A stretch of 64,000 nt of DNA from an uncultured bacterium (lineage in GTDB: Bacteria; Vulcanimicrobiota; Xenobia; Xenobiales; Xenobiaceae). The translations under genes and the position numbers were made by a program. The notes under the pieces were generated by a model. It worked only from the letters and a program-made list of their open reading frames with translations. It searched no databases and was not told where the DNA came from. Positions 1 through 8,157 of the stretch are shown here, one piece after another (the first letter of the stretch is position 1; each line of letters begins with the position of its first letter). Location of the stretch: the NCBI GenBank assembly GCA_934636825.1, contig CAKUBG010000004.1, positions 54,067 through 118,066 of the forward strand. The letters run 5' to 3'.

Positions 1-2
1 CC

Positions 3-539
3 GAATGTAGCGATGATTGCTGCTCTGAGCATTTTTTGCCTTTAGAAGTGGCACCAGACAAAATTCATCGTCTAATTCATCCTAACGGAGCCAGTTGCGA
101 AGCCGACAGCCTCTGTTGGGAGTGTTTTCAGGACGCTTTAGCTTATGCCGAGGCGGCTCAGCATGAATCTACATACACCGAGGCTGCTGCCAAATTGGGA
201 ATGAGCCCTTTGGAACTGGCCGCGCGTGATTTCTTTACACCTCCAGAAATTACCCGTATAGATTTATCACGGTACAACGGTCGTAAAGGCGATTTGATTG
301 AGATAACCGCTTTTGATACTGTCAAAGTTTGCGGAGTAGGTATACTCATTATTGATGAACAATGCAAACTCATAGAGTTTGGTCAAGCTGTTCATGCTCA
401 AGGAAATACTTGGCTTTACAAAACTGTGAAATATTCTCAGGCCCCTTCAGTAATTGTAATTGCCGACGCTCAGGATTTGCCCGGCCATTTGTCGGAAAAA
501 CGCAGTCGTAAAAAACTAAAAAGGGGTCGCTATCATTAA
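3..539 (+). CDS. Partial unknown protein, 5' end beyond the window
   Basis: The reading frame is open to the left edge and ends with TAA at 539, so the gene probably starts before the window; an internal TTG at 36 has no clear ribosome site. The visible part (about 179 residues) begins with a Cys-rich stretch (ECSDDCCSEHF) and has a second Cys cluster (SLCWECFQ) around residue 40, which could bind a metal. A basic tail (KRSRKKLKRGRYH) closes it. I do not recognise the family. It lies 63 bases before cutA on the same strand. Confidence 0.6.
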   Translation, partial: ECSDDCCSEHFLPLEVAPDKIHRLIHPNGASCEADSLCWECFQDALAYAEAAQHESTYTEAAAKLGMSPLELAARDFFTPPEITRIDLSRYNGRKGDLIEITAFDTVKVCGVGILIIDEQCKLIEFGQAVHAQGNTWLYKTVKYSQAPSVIVIADAQDLPGHLSEKRSRKKLKRGRYH

Positions 540-602
540 ATAAAAAGCAATTTCTGTTCAAATTTTTTTGTCAAGAAACAGAGGAGAGGTAAAAATACTT
601 TT

Positions 603-956
603 ATGGATTCTGCGTACCATGTGGTTTTGGTCACTGTTTCGTCTACTTCAGAAGCAAAATCCATCGCTCACCATGTCTTGGAAGAGCGCTTGGCTTCTTG
701 TGTGAATTTGGTGCCCAAAATTTCTTCCATCTACTGGTGGGAAGGCAAAATTGAAGAATGTCGCGAGACGCTTATGCTTATGAAAACCAGGCAAGATAAG
801 TTGGACGAGTTGATTTCTTCTATCAAACAACTACACTCTTACGATATACCTGAAATTATTTCTTTGCCTTTAGGAAAAAGCAGCGAAGATTACTTACGTT
901 GGATTGATACCTCCATGACTAAGCCCCAGAATCAGAACGGACAGAATAATGGCTGA
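603..956 (+). CDS. cutA: CutA1-like divalent-cation tolerance protein
   Basis: A 117-residue protein with the CutA1 pattern: an N-terminal beta strand (VVLVTVSS), the ERLASCVNLVP segment, then IYWWEGKIEE and a C-terminal SYDIPEIISLPL. CutA1 proteins are small soluble trimers linked to copper and other divalent metal tolerance in E. coli; the biochemical role is still vague. Length is normal apart from a short polar tail (KPQNQNGQNNG). The ATG at 603 follows an AGAGGAGAGG stretch about ten bases upstream. The stop overlaps the next gene by 8 bases, so the two are probably translated together. Confidence 0.9.
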   Translation: MDSAYHVVLVTVSSTSEAKSIAHHVLEERLASCVNLVPKISSIYWWEGKIEECRETLMLMKTRQDKLDELISSIKQLHSYDIPEIISLPLGKSSEDYLRWIDTSMTKPQNQNGQNNG

Positions 957-1560
957 CGACAACAAAAGTTCTCTATCTGGAAGTGAAAATAAAAATTCGA
1001 CTTCTTTTAGCCTTTCCACGTGGATGAAGATTGCCATTATGGCTGCTCTGTCGCTTTTGCTTATGTTGGCTGTCAGAGTTCCTATTGTGCCTATCGCTCC
1101 GTTTCTAACTTTTGATTTTGCTGAAGTACCGGCTTTGATTTTGGCTTTTTCATTAGGCCCTTGGGCTGGAGCTTTGGTAGTGGCCATCAAGTGTGCACTT
1201 TACATTTTTATCAATTTTCATCCCATGGAACTTATAGGTGTGCCGGCTAATTTAATTACAGGCTTATTGTTAGTTTGTTCTTCTTCCAGTTTTTACAATA
1301 TGTCTAAAGGCGAAGAATTTTCTTACAAGCGTCTTTGTTTGGCTATGTTGCTCGGTTCTCTAATCACTGTAGCTGTTATGTTGCCTGTAAATTTTGGCAT
1401 TTACTTTCTGCTTCGAGAGCTTTTTGCCGAGTTCGTTCCCATGTCTATGGGCAGCTACCTAATCGGTGCAATTTTGCCTTTTAATGCTTTTAAATGTTTC
1501 TTTACTTGCGCGGCAGCCGGAGCATGTATGCGTCGTTTCAGTACATTATTGAGACGCTAA
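949..1560 (+). CDS. ECF transporter S component, RibU-like
   Basis: A 203-residue membrane protein with a polar N-terminus of about 22 residues and roughly five to six hydrophobic segments. The part with FDFAEVPALILAFSLGPW and a following Lys in AIKCAL matches the conserved region of riboflavin-type ECF S components (usually F-x-D-x-S-D-x-P-A-L with GPLAG). Such proteins bind a vitamin in the membrane and work with EcfA/A'/T, none of which is in the window. Riboflavin is the likely substrate by family resemblance, but flavin binding cannot be read from the sequence. It overlaps cutA by 8 bases. Confidence 0.75.
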   Translation: MADDNKSSLSGSENKNSTSFSLSTWMKIAIMAALSLLLMLAVRVPIVPIAPFLTFDFAEVPALILAFSLGPWAGALVVAIKCALYIFINFHPMELIGVPANLITGLLLVCSSSSFYNMSKGEEFSYKRLCLAMLLGSLITVAVMLPVNFGIYFLLRELFAEFVPMSMGSYLIGAILPFNAFKCFFTCAAAGACMRRFSTLLRR

Positions 1561-1652
1561 AAATTACGGCCAATCAGCTGCAAAATATGTACTTGGAAAG
1601 CTGTGTCAATTTTTAATGCAGCGGTTCCATTTCACCTTGGGGTAGATTTAGA

Positions 1653-2513
1653 TTGCTAGAACGAGTATATGCTCTGTTGCGTGACGTCACCTACTGGGAT
1701 TTTATTGACGTCATCTTGGTTTCAGTATTTTTCTACTACATATTGCTGCTTATAAAAGGTACGCGTGCTTTACAGATTTTGCAAGGCATAGGCGCTCTTT
1801 TGCTGTTGCAAGGTTTAGCCTATATCGCCAGATTGCAAACTTTGAGCTATATTCTGAACGGCATCTTGGTTTCTACTTTAGTGGCTTTGCCGGTTGTCTT
1901 CCAACCCGAGTTGCGTCGCGCTTTAACCAGATTGGGACAGCGTGGTCTTATTTCTTCCAATGGTATAAGTGAAATACGTCAAGAAGAACTAAAGCGCATA
2001 ATCGATGAGATAGCTCTGGCTGCTTACAACTTGTCTACTACCCGTTTTGGAGCTCTTATTGTATTGGAGCAAGAGACCGGTTTACAAGAAGTGGTAGAAA
2101 CCGGTCAGATTGTAGATGGCTTTATCTCTGCCAAGCTTTTGCAAACTATATTTCGTCCCAAAACTCCTTTGCATGACGGAGCTGTGGTAATTCGTGATGG
2201 TCGTCTTTTGGCCGGAGCTTGCTATTTGCCTCTTACCGATTCTGTAGTAGATTCGCGCTTCGGCACGCGCCACAGAGCTGCTATCGGTATTACTGAGCAA
2301 AGTGATGCCGTAGTTGTGGTTGTTTCTGAGGAAACCGGAGAAATACGTATCGCTAAAGATGGCGTTTTTAGTCAACCCATGATTGAGGAAGCTCAAGTGC
2401 GCAAAGCCTTAGCTCGAGAGCTTATGAGTGAATGGAACAAAGAAAAGCATAGACGCTTTACCACTTTCAATTTGTTCCGCACTATTGGTGACGCCATAGG
2501 AGGTGAAGATTAA
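1653..2513 (+). CDS. cdaA: Diadenylate cyclase CdaA
   Basis: A 286-residue protein: about three membrane helices in residues 15-85, a short coiled-coil, then the DisA_N (DAC) catalytic domain. The two signature motifs are intact: DGA at about 175 (TPLHDGAVVI) and RHR at about 206 (FGTRHRAAIGI). It makes cyclic di-AMP from two ATP at the membrane. The start is a TTG with a GGGG stretch upstream; its N-terminus matches the usual CdaA layout. The next gene starts on the base after the stop and encodes the YbbR partner, and glmM follows. This is the classic cdaA-cdaR-glmM order. Confidence 0.95.
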   Translation: MLERVYALLRDVTYWDFIDVILVSVFFYYILLLIKGTRALQILQGIGALLLLQGLAYIARLQTLSYILNGILVSTLVALPVVFQPELRRALTRLGQRGLISSNGISEIRQEELKRIIDEIALAAYNLSTTRFGALIVLEQETGLQEVVETGQIVDGFISAKLLQTIFRPKTPLHDGAVVIRDGRLLAGACYLPLTDSVVDSRFGTRHRAAIGITEQSDAVVVVVSEETGEIRIAKDGVFSQPMIEEAQVRKALARELMSEWNKEKHRRFTTFNLFRTIGDAIGGED

Positions 2514-3497
2514 ATGTGGGCCCATTTGCGCAACAATTTTGGCTTAAAAATGCTGGCTTTCCTTTTGGCTGTCGTAACGGCCATGCTGGTTAAGACTTTA
2601 GCCAAACCCATAAGCGAATTGCCTGCACAGCGCGTTTACACCAAGCCTATTGATATTTTGGCTCCCAGCGACAATGAGTTGATAAGTTCGATAAATCCTC
2701 GTGAGGTTACAGTAACTATCAGCGGCACTAAAAATGTAATTGATCGTATCGATCCCAAGCTTATATCTGTGGTGGTAGATCTTAGCAAGCGCAATAAGCC
2801 CGGCACCAGTTTGGAAGCTGTTGATGCCATGGCTCCCGGAGGAGCGGAAATATCTCAAGTTGAGCCCAGTCATGTTTGGGCTTCAGTTTCACAACGTACT
2901 TTTGCCAGCGTGCCTGTAAAAATCAATTTAGTAGGTAAACCTAGCGACAGTTGTCGTTTAGAAACTCCTATGGTGGAGCCTTCTAAAGTGCGTATCGTAG
3001 GCAGTATGGAAGATGTTGATAAAGTTTCTTGTGTTTCCGTACCTATTTCTATTTCCGGTATCAACTCCAGTTTTAGCACCAAAGCCGTTACCTTAAATGC
3101 TATTGATGTTAATGGCAATAAAGTAAATGATGTAGAGATCTATACCAACAGTGTTTTTGTAACCGTTCCTGCTTATCCGGTGCGCAAGGTTAAGGTAGAT
3201 TTAAGCAATATCGCTGTAAAAAGCCGCAGTGGAGAAGATTACCAAGTATTGGTCTCTCCCGAAGAAGTTTACCTCAGCGGTGACGATATAGATAAAATAA
3301 CTTTTAGTTCGCTCGAAGTAGAACATTACGTTTTTCAATACGAAGGCAAGACGACTAGCAAAAAAGTCAAACTTATTTTGCCTAGCAAGTATCGAGTACA
3401 AGAATTACCCCAAAATAGCGTTACGGTTACCGTCGCTCCGAAAGTGAAACCGGAAACTGCCGAATCTCTCGATGAGCAAAACAAATATCAATTTTAG
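2514..3497 (+). CDS. ybbR: YbbR-domain protein, CdaA partner (CdaR-like)
   Basis: A 327-residue protein with one N-terminal membrane helix (about 10-28) and then a string of beta-rich YbbR repeats outside the membrane. These are seen as recurring patterns such as REVTVTISGTKNVID, SKVRIVGSMEDVDK and EEVYLSGDDIDK. In Firmicutes CdaR binds and modulates CdaA, and CdaA also binds GlmM; the gene order here fits that. The ATG follows the cdaA stop with no gap, so translation is probably coupled. The C-terminus is polar and unremarkable. Confidence 0.9.
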   Translation: MWAHLRNNFGLKMLAFLLAVVTAMLVKTLAKPISELPAQRVYTKPIDILAPSDNELISSINPREVTVTISGTKNVIDRIDPKLISVVVDLSKRNKPGTSLEAVDAMAPGGAEISQVEPSHVWASVSQRTFASVPVKINLVGKPSDSCRLETPMVEPSKVRIVGSMEDVDKVSCVSVPISISGINSSFSTKAVTLNAIDVNGNKVNDVEIYTNSVFVTVPAYPVRKVKVDLSNIAVKSRSGEDYQVLVSPEEVYLSGDDIDKITFSSLEVEHYVFQYEGKTTSKKVKLILPSKYRVQELPQNSVTVTVAPKVKPETAESLDEQNKYQF

Positions 3498-3514
3498 TTT
3501 AGAAACGGAAGCAT

Positions 3515-3550
3515 AGAGCGCTTGGCTTTCTATAAGTTAAGCGCTCTTTC
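3515..3550 (+). terminator. Hairpin terminator after ybbR
   Basis: A 9-bp stem (AGAGCGCTT at 3515-3523, AAGCGCTCT at 3539-3547) with a 15-base loop and a short T-rich end. The T tract is weak, so termination may be partial. Confidence 0.55.
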
Positions 3551-3717
3551 GATTGCTGGTCTTTGCCAAGAGTGAACCGCTTTTGGGGCAGGGATAAGCC
3601 TAAAAAATATTGAAGACGCTGGCTTCAAATTTGAGTAGCGGCGGAGGCTATTTTTGTAACTGGCTTCATAGTTTGGGGAAATGGATAAGGAGCAATTACA
3701 AATAGTCTTTGTGCTTC

Positions 3718-3746
3718 TTCAAAGCAAAGAAATGTGAGAATATAAT
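3718..3746 (+). promoter_or_regulatory. Putative sigma-70 promoter of glmM
   Basis: A perfect TATAAT at 3741-3746 is preceded, after 17 bases, by TTCAAA (4 of 6 matches to TTGACA). Transcription would start about 7 bases downstream, that is at or next to the glmM ATG at 3753. No Shine-Dalgarno sequence fits between them, so this promoter would give a leaderless mRNA. Confidence 0.5.
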
Positions 3747-3752
3747 TTAGTT

Positions 3753-5120
3753 ATGGCGCGTTTATTTGGCACAGACGGAATTCGTGGTCGGGCAAACGAT
3801 ACTCTTACTCCCGAATTGGCTTTCAGAGTGGGCAGAGCCCACGGTTGTTTGGTAAAAGAACAATTTAAAGGTGATGGTTCTGAGCAAACTTGCAAAAGAC
3901 CCGTAATTGCAGTCGGTAGAGATACCCGCACCAGCGGTCAGCTTTTGCAATACAGTTATGTTTGCGGCTTAATAAGTTCCGGAGTCAACGCCTTATGCTT
4001 AGAGGTTATTCCTACTCCGGGAGTTGCTTGGGCTATTCGTCGCTACAATACTCAAGGTGGTTGCGTCATTTCCGCTAGCCATAATCCTTTTTATGATAAC
4101 GGCTTGAAATTGATTGGGGCTGATGGCTACAAGCTCAGCGACGAACAAGAAGACGAGCTGGAAGAGCTTATTGCTAAAGCTGAAGAGCTTCCTCGTGCTG
4201 TCGAGGGCAATATCGGCGCCATTATAGATGGTCAAGAAGCTCAGCGTGAATATGCCGATTATGTGGCCGGAATAGCCAAAATACGTTTAGACGGTTTGAA
4301 TATCGTTTTAGACTGTGCCAACGGTGCTTCTTCTGCTTTAGCTGAAAATATTTTCCGCGATCTTGGAGCTCACGTTACTGTATTGCACAGCCATCCTAAT
4401 GGCACCAATATCAACAATCAGTGCGGCTCGACTCATCCGGAATCTTTGCAAAGTGTAGTTGTCAGTTTGGGCGCCGATTTCGGCCTTTGCTTCGACGGTG
4501 ACGCCGACCGTTGCTTGGCTTGCGACGAAAAAGGGCAAATGATTGATGGCGATCATATGTTGTTGCTCTTTGGTAAGTGGCTTGACAAGGAAGGTAAACT
4601 CTCCGGTAAACGTATCGTCACTACCGTTATGGCCAATTTGGGCTTAGAAGAAGCTTGCCGAGCCAATGGCTTTGAAATGGCCCGTACCGCAGTGGGTGAC
4701 CGTTATGTATTAGAAGAAATGCGTCGCTCCGGTTCAGTTCTGGGTGGAGAACAGTCAGGCCATATTATTTTCTTAGACTATGCCACTACCGGAGACGGCT
4801 TAGTGACTGGTGTAATGCTCAGTCAAATCATTAAAGATAGCGGTAAGCCTCTCTCCGAACTTGCCAAAGCGGTTGAGAAAAAACCCCAATATATGGTTAA
4901 CGTAAAAGTGAAAGACAAGCATACTTGGAATTCACACCAACGTGTCAATGAGGCTGTGAAAGCTGTGGAAGAGAGCCTTAAGGGCAAGGGCCGTTTGTTG
5001 GTTCGTCCTTCCGGAACCGAAAATTTGATCCGAGTTATGGCCGAAGGGCCTTCTTTGCCAGAATTGAAAGGATTGGTAGACAGCATTTGCCAGGTTGTGG
5101 CTGAGTGCTGCTCTGATTAA
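3753..5120 (+). CDS. glmM: Phosphoglucosamine mutase GlmM
   Basis: A 455-residue protein with all family motifs: the phosphoserine loop VISASHNPFYDNG (around 105-117), the metal-binding loop FDGDADRCLA (around 247), the sugar-binding GGEQSGH and the phosphate-binding RPSGTENLIRVM near the C-terminus. It converts glucosamine-6-phosphate to glucosamine-1-phosphate for UDP-GlcNAc and hence cell-wall synthesis. Length is normal. It follows cdaA-ybbR but has its own likely promoter. The next gene starts 5 bases after the stop, so the whole 5.1-13.4 kb gene set could be transcribed from here. Confidence 0.97.
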   Translation: MARLFGTDGIRGRANDTLTPELAFRVGRAHGCLVKEQFKGDGSEQTCKRPVIAVGRDTRTSGQLLQYSYVCGLISSGVNALCLEVIPTPGVAWAIRRYNTQGGCVISASHNPFYDNGLKLIGADGYKLSDEQEDELEELIAKAEELPRAVEGNIGAIIDGQEAQREYADYVAGIAKIRLDGLNIVLDCANGASSALAENIFRDLGAHVTVLHSHPNGTNINNQCGSTHPESLQSVVVSLGADFGLCFDGDADRCLACDEKGQMIDGDHMLLLFGKWLDKEGKLSGKRIVTTVMANLGLEEACRANGFEMARTAVGDRYVLEEMRRSGSVLGGEQSGHIIFLDYATTGDGLVTGVMLSQIIKDSGKPLSELAKAVEKKPQYMVNVKVKDKHTWNSHQRVNEAVKAVEESLKGKGRLLVRPSGTENLIRVMAEGPSLPELKGLVDSICQVVAECCSD

Positions 5121-5124
5121 GGTT

Positions 5125-5949
5125 ATGGCTGAAAAACGCACAGATACTTTCAATGAGCTGCTTGATGAGGCTACTGACAGACTGGAAGCTCAGCTTAAGT
5201 TTATGCGTCGGCAGCAAGCTTCGTTGTCTATTGTCGATGATGCCAACAAAGCAACGACTTGTCTAGTCAGCTTGGAGGCTGGTTCTTGGACAGAATTACC
5301 CTCGTCGGCTCTAACTTTGTCCTTGGAGAGCGAGCTTGCCCAGCTTGCTGCTGCTTTTTGGCAAGAGTTGGCCGACGAAGCTGAGGCCAGAGGCTTGGAA
5401 TGCGCTCCTCTGAAAAAAGTGGCGGCTTCTTGGACTGAGAAACCTTACGACTATACAAGTCCTCTTTCAGTAACTGTTGGTATATTTTGTGTAACTGTCG
5501 ATTTCGCTGCCGACAGTGTTCGCTTTTCTTTGGGCGGAGTGCCTGTAGCTAAGCCTTGCACTTTGGCTCCATCTACCATCATTGAAAATTTGTGCAAAGC
5601 GGAATTGGAACTGAAAGAAAAACAGACAATCCCTCGCTTGGCTTTGATGCGTTTAGTTACGGCTGCTTTAGTTCTCTCGTCTGAGCGTACCGATTTTACT
5701 TTGGCAGAGCTTTGGCCTATTGTTCACAGTATAGGCTTGGTGGCAAGTAATTTTGGACGTCATCCCAGCAAGGCCAATGTCAGTTGCTACACCAAAGCTC
5801 AGTTTATGTACGACACTATTTCGGCTTTCCAAGATCTAAGGCAAAAAGGAACCGAAGGCGGCGTCGTTATTCTGGAAGATTGTCCGGAGAGTGTCAGTCT
5901 CTGTAGCAAAGTCAAAATTATACGCAATGGAGCATCCAATGGCAAATAA
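5125..5949 (+). CDS. Unknown protein A of the ATPase-helicase operon
   Basis: I do not recognise this 274-residue protein. The ATG at 5125 lies 5 bases after the glmM stop with AAGG just upstream; an in-frame TTG further up would overlap glmM. The N-terminus is helical and charged (residues 1-30), the middle mixed, and the C-terminal 80 residues carry a segment TLAELWPIVHSIG followed by YTKAQFMYDTISAFQDLRQKG. The following gene has a similar segment, so the two are probably distant paralogues sharing a C-terminal helical, possibly winged-helix, domain. Position suggests an accessory subunit of the ATPase-helicase set. Confidence 0.75.
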   Translation: MAEKRTDTFNELLDEATDRLEAQLKFMRRQQASLSIVDDANKATTCLVSLEAGSWTELPSSALTLSLESELAQLAAAFWQELADEAEARGLECAPLKKVAASWTEKPYDYTSPLSVTVGIFCVTVDFAADSVRFSLGGVPVAKPCTLAPSTIIENLCKAELELKEKQTIPRLALMRLVTAALVLSSERTDFTLAELWPIVHSIGLVASNFGRHPSKANVSCYTKAQFMYDTISAFQDLRQKGTEGGVVILEDCPESVSLCSKVKIIRNGASNGK

Positions 5950-6874
5950 GGGCTTCAACTCAAAATTTTCCGGCTCTTGGGAAGAAGCAGAGCTGGTTAT
6001 AAGAGAAGTACGTGCCGAATCGGCTGCCGATATTGAAGCCGGTAAGGCGCTCTCAGAAGCTTTGGGGCGTTGCAAGCGCAGCCGCACCTTAGCCAATTTG
6101 GCTCGTTTGGCCAAAGCTTTCCGCCTTTGGCAAGAGCGTCGCGTCTCTGCTGCTTGGCCACTTTACAGCGAAAGGATAAACCAAGTCAAAGCTTGGGCTT
6201 TGAAGGAAGCTGAAGTCGCTTTTCGCAAGAATTTTAAGTCAAAAGCTGCTCAAAGCCGCTGGGAAGTTCGCTGCGTGGGCTCAGAGCCATTAGAATTTAA
6301 AATTGGCCCTTTTTCTGTGCGTCCTCAATTCTCCAGTGGTACTTTTAGTCTGGCTTATGCGCGGGTTTTGCTAGCTGACAATCTGCCTCTCGATTCTGAT
6401 TGGCTTTTTCACACTTTAGAAGAGCAAACGGAGGCTTTTAACAAGGCCGGCTATAAGGCGCCTTTAGCTGAAGGAATATCGGCAGAAAGTGCTCAGGGGC
6501 AAGAGCTGTTTTGTCAAGAAATGTTTGCTGATATTTGGACAGCTTATAAAATTATGTTGCGCTGTCGTCGTAAAGGTATCGGAGATCGCGTCCCTTTGCA
6601 TGACATTTGGGCAATTTTAGCCGTACTCCGTCAAAATAGCGAATTTACCGAAAACGGGTCGACTTCCGCTTTTAGAGAATACTCTAGAGCTCAATTTTGT
6701 TGGGATATTGTGCGTTTACGCCGTTGTGGAGGATTGCAACGCTGTGGTTTGCGCTTGAATCTGAGTACGGCTACTATAGGCACAACCAAAAACAAAGAGC
6801 AAGTTTTTTGGCTTGATGACGGCGTCGGCAGCGGCCAATATTATTTATCGCTTTGGTTCCAAAATAAGGAGTAA
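5939..6874 (+). CDS. Unknown protein B of the ATPase-helicase operon
   Basis: This 311-residue protein is unrecognised. The ATG at 5939 is chosen because GGAG lies 6 bases upstream; it overlaps the previous gene by 11 bases. Residues 30-100 look helical and basic. The C-terminal part has PLHDIWAILAVLRQ, then YSRAQFCWDIVRLRRCGGL, which lines up with TLAELWPIVHSIG and YTKAQFMYDTISAF in the preceding protein. The shared pattern is Y-x-(K/R)-A-Q-F-x-x-D-I/T. This suggests an old duplication followed by strong divergence. The first ATPase gene follows after 5 bases. Confidence 0.75.
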   Translation: MANKGFNSKFSGSWEEAELVIREVRAESAADIEAGKALSEALGRCKRSRTLANLARLAKAFRLWQERRVSAAWPLYSERINQVKAWALKEAEVAFRKNFKSKAAQSRWEVRCVGSEPLEFKIGPFSVRPQFSSGTFSLAYARVLLADNLPLDSDWLFHTLEEQTEAFNKAGYKAPLAEGISAESAQGQELFCQEMFADIWTAYKIMLRCRRKGIGDRVPLHDIWAILAVLRQNSEFTENGSTSAFREYSRAQFCWDIVRLRRCGGLQRCGLRLNLSTATIGTTKNKEQVFWLDDGVGSGQYYLSLWFQNKE

Positions 6875-6879
6875 TTGCT

Positions 6880-8157
6880 TTGCCTAACAGTTTTATGACT
6901 GAACCGGAAGCTCAGCCTTCTGAGTTTTTGGCTTCCGAAATAATTGAGCGCATGGGATCTTTGGGACTTCCTCCCGAGCATGGTATCGAGTTCGTTACTG
7001 TTGGGCTCGATGAGCCGCTGAAAATTTTAGATGAGCATTATTTAAAAGCTATGGAAAAAGGTGGTCGCGGCTCCGCTTTTAAGCTTATTCGAGGCTCTTT
7101 TGGTGCCGGAAAAACTCACTTTCTCACTTGCTTACGCAATTTGGCTTGGAAGCGCGGTTTCTTGGCTTCTCTCACCGAGCTCTCTTTAAAGGGATGCAAT
7201 TTGGGTGACGCTTCGGCTGTCTATCGAGCTTTAGCTAATGGTTTGTCTCAAGCGCCCGAAGATTATGAAAGCTTCGATAATATTTCAGGTTTTGGTAATA
7301 TCATTCGTAGCTGGGCTTTAAATTTTGACGATTCACAGGAACGTCAAAAATGGTTGGCCAAAGCCAAAATGAGCAATTTCGCCAACAACAATTACAAAAT
7401 TGTCTTTCTGCGTTTTATTAAAAGCTTATGGGAAGATGAAGAAGAACTGGCTGACGCTTGCGAGATGTGGCTCTTGGGAAGCTCGACTAAAAAGCTAAAG
7501 CTGGGCATGATTACCATTCCGGAAAATATCTGTGAGCAAAACGCTTCTTCCATGTTGGCTTGCTTAGTTAAAGCGGTCACTCTGTTGGGCTTTTCCGGAA
7601 TTGCTGCTCTATTCGATGAAGTTGATCGTATCGCTTCAGGTAGCAAAAGAGAAAAGAAGAACGTTGTTGACAATATGCGCCAAATTGTCGATATGTGTGG
7701 CAGCAGACGCTTGCCTGGGTTCTTCTGGGCCTTTGCCGTTCCTCCGGAATTTATTAGCGATGTTATCGCCGAATATCCGGCTTTACAGCAGCGTTTAAAT
7801 AGCCCCTTACCTTTCTCTCCGGCTAGTCCTCAAGTACCTACTATCGACGTTTCCTCTTCTGAATTGAAGCCGCATGAGTTTTTCAAAGCTTTAGGCAAAA
7901 AAATTCTTCAAGTGGCTGCTATTGCTTGGAATTGGAATTATACAACCGCTATACAAGATAAAAATTTGGACGATTTAGTTACAGAATATTTATCTATGAA
8001 CTTTGATGCCGGTCAACGTCGCAATTTTGTCAAGCAATGGATTGCCTTCTTGCAATCGGAATATAGCTGTGGTGAAGGCACTACCGATATTGAAGCTTTG
8101 TGTAGACAGCAAGACAGCGCAGAGGTAATGGAGAGCGAAGATTTTGCAGACTTCTAA
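6880..8157 (+). CDS. BrxD/DUF2791-like P-loop ATPase, copy 1
   Basis: A 425-residue AAA-type ATPase. Walker A is GSFGAGKTH (about 72-80), after a segment GIEFVTVGLDEPL that precedes the ATPase core in BREX BrxD-type proteins. Walker B is AALFDEVDRI (about 240-250), and a later FAVPPEF segment looks like a sensor strand. The start is TTG at 6880: AAGGAG lies 8 bases upstream, while the next ATG (6895) is too far from it. It is a close paralogue of the protein at 9919 and a distant one of the protein at 8144. Likely role: an ATPase acting on DNA with the downstream helicase, by family inference only. Confidence 0.8.
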   Translation: MPNSFMTEPEAQPSEFLASEIIERMGSLGLPPEHGIEFVTVGLDEPLKILDEHYLKAMEKGGRGSAFKLIRGSFGAGKTHFLTCLRNLAWKRGFLASLTELSLKGCNLGDASAVYRALANGLSQAPEDYESFDNISGFGNIIRSWALNFDDSQERQKWLAKAKMSNFANNNYKIVFLRFIKSLWEDEEELADACEMWLLGSSTKKLKLGMITIPENICEQNASSMLACLVKAVTLLGFSGIAALFDEVDRIASGSKREKKNVVDNMRQIVDMCGSRRLPGFFWAFAVPPEFISDVIAEYPALQQRLNSPLPFSPASPQVPTIDVSSSELKPHEFFKALGKKILQVAAIAWNWNYTTAIQDKNLDDLVTEYLSMNFDAGQRRNFVKQWIAFLQSEYSCGEGTTDIEALCRQQDSAEVMESEDFADF

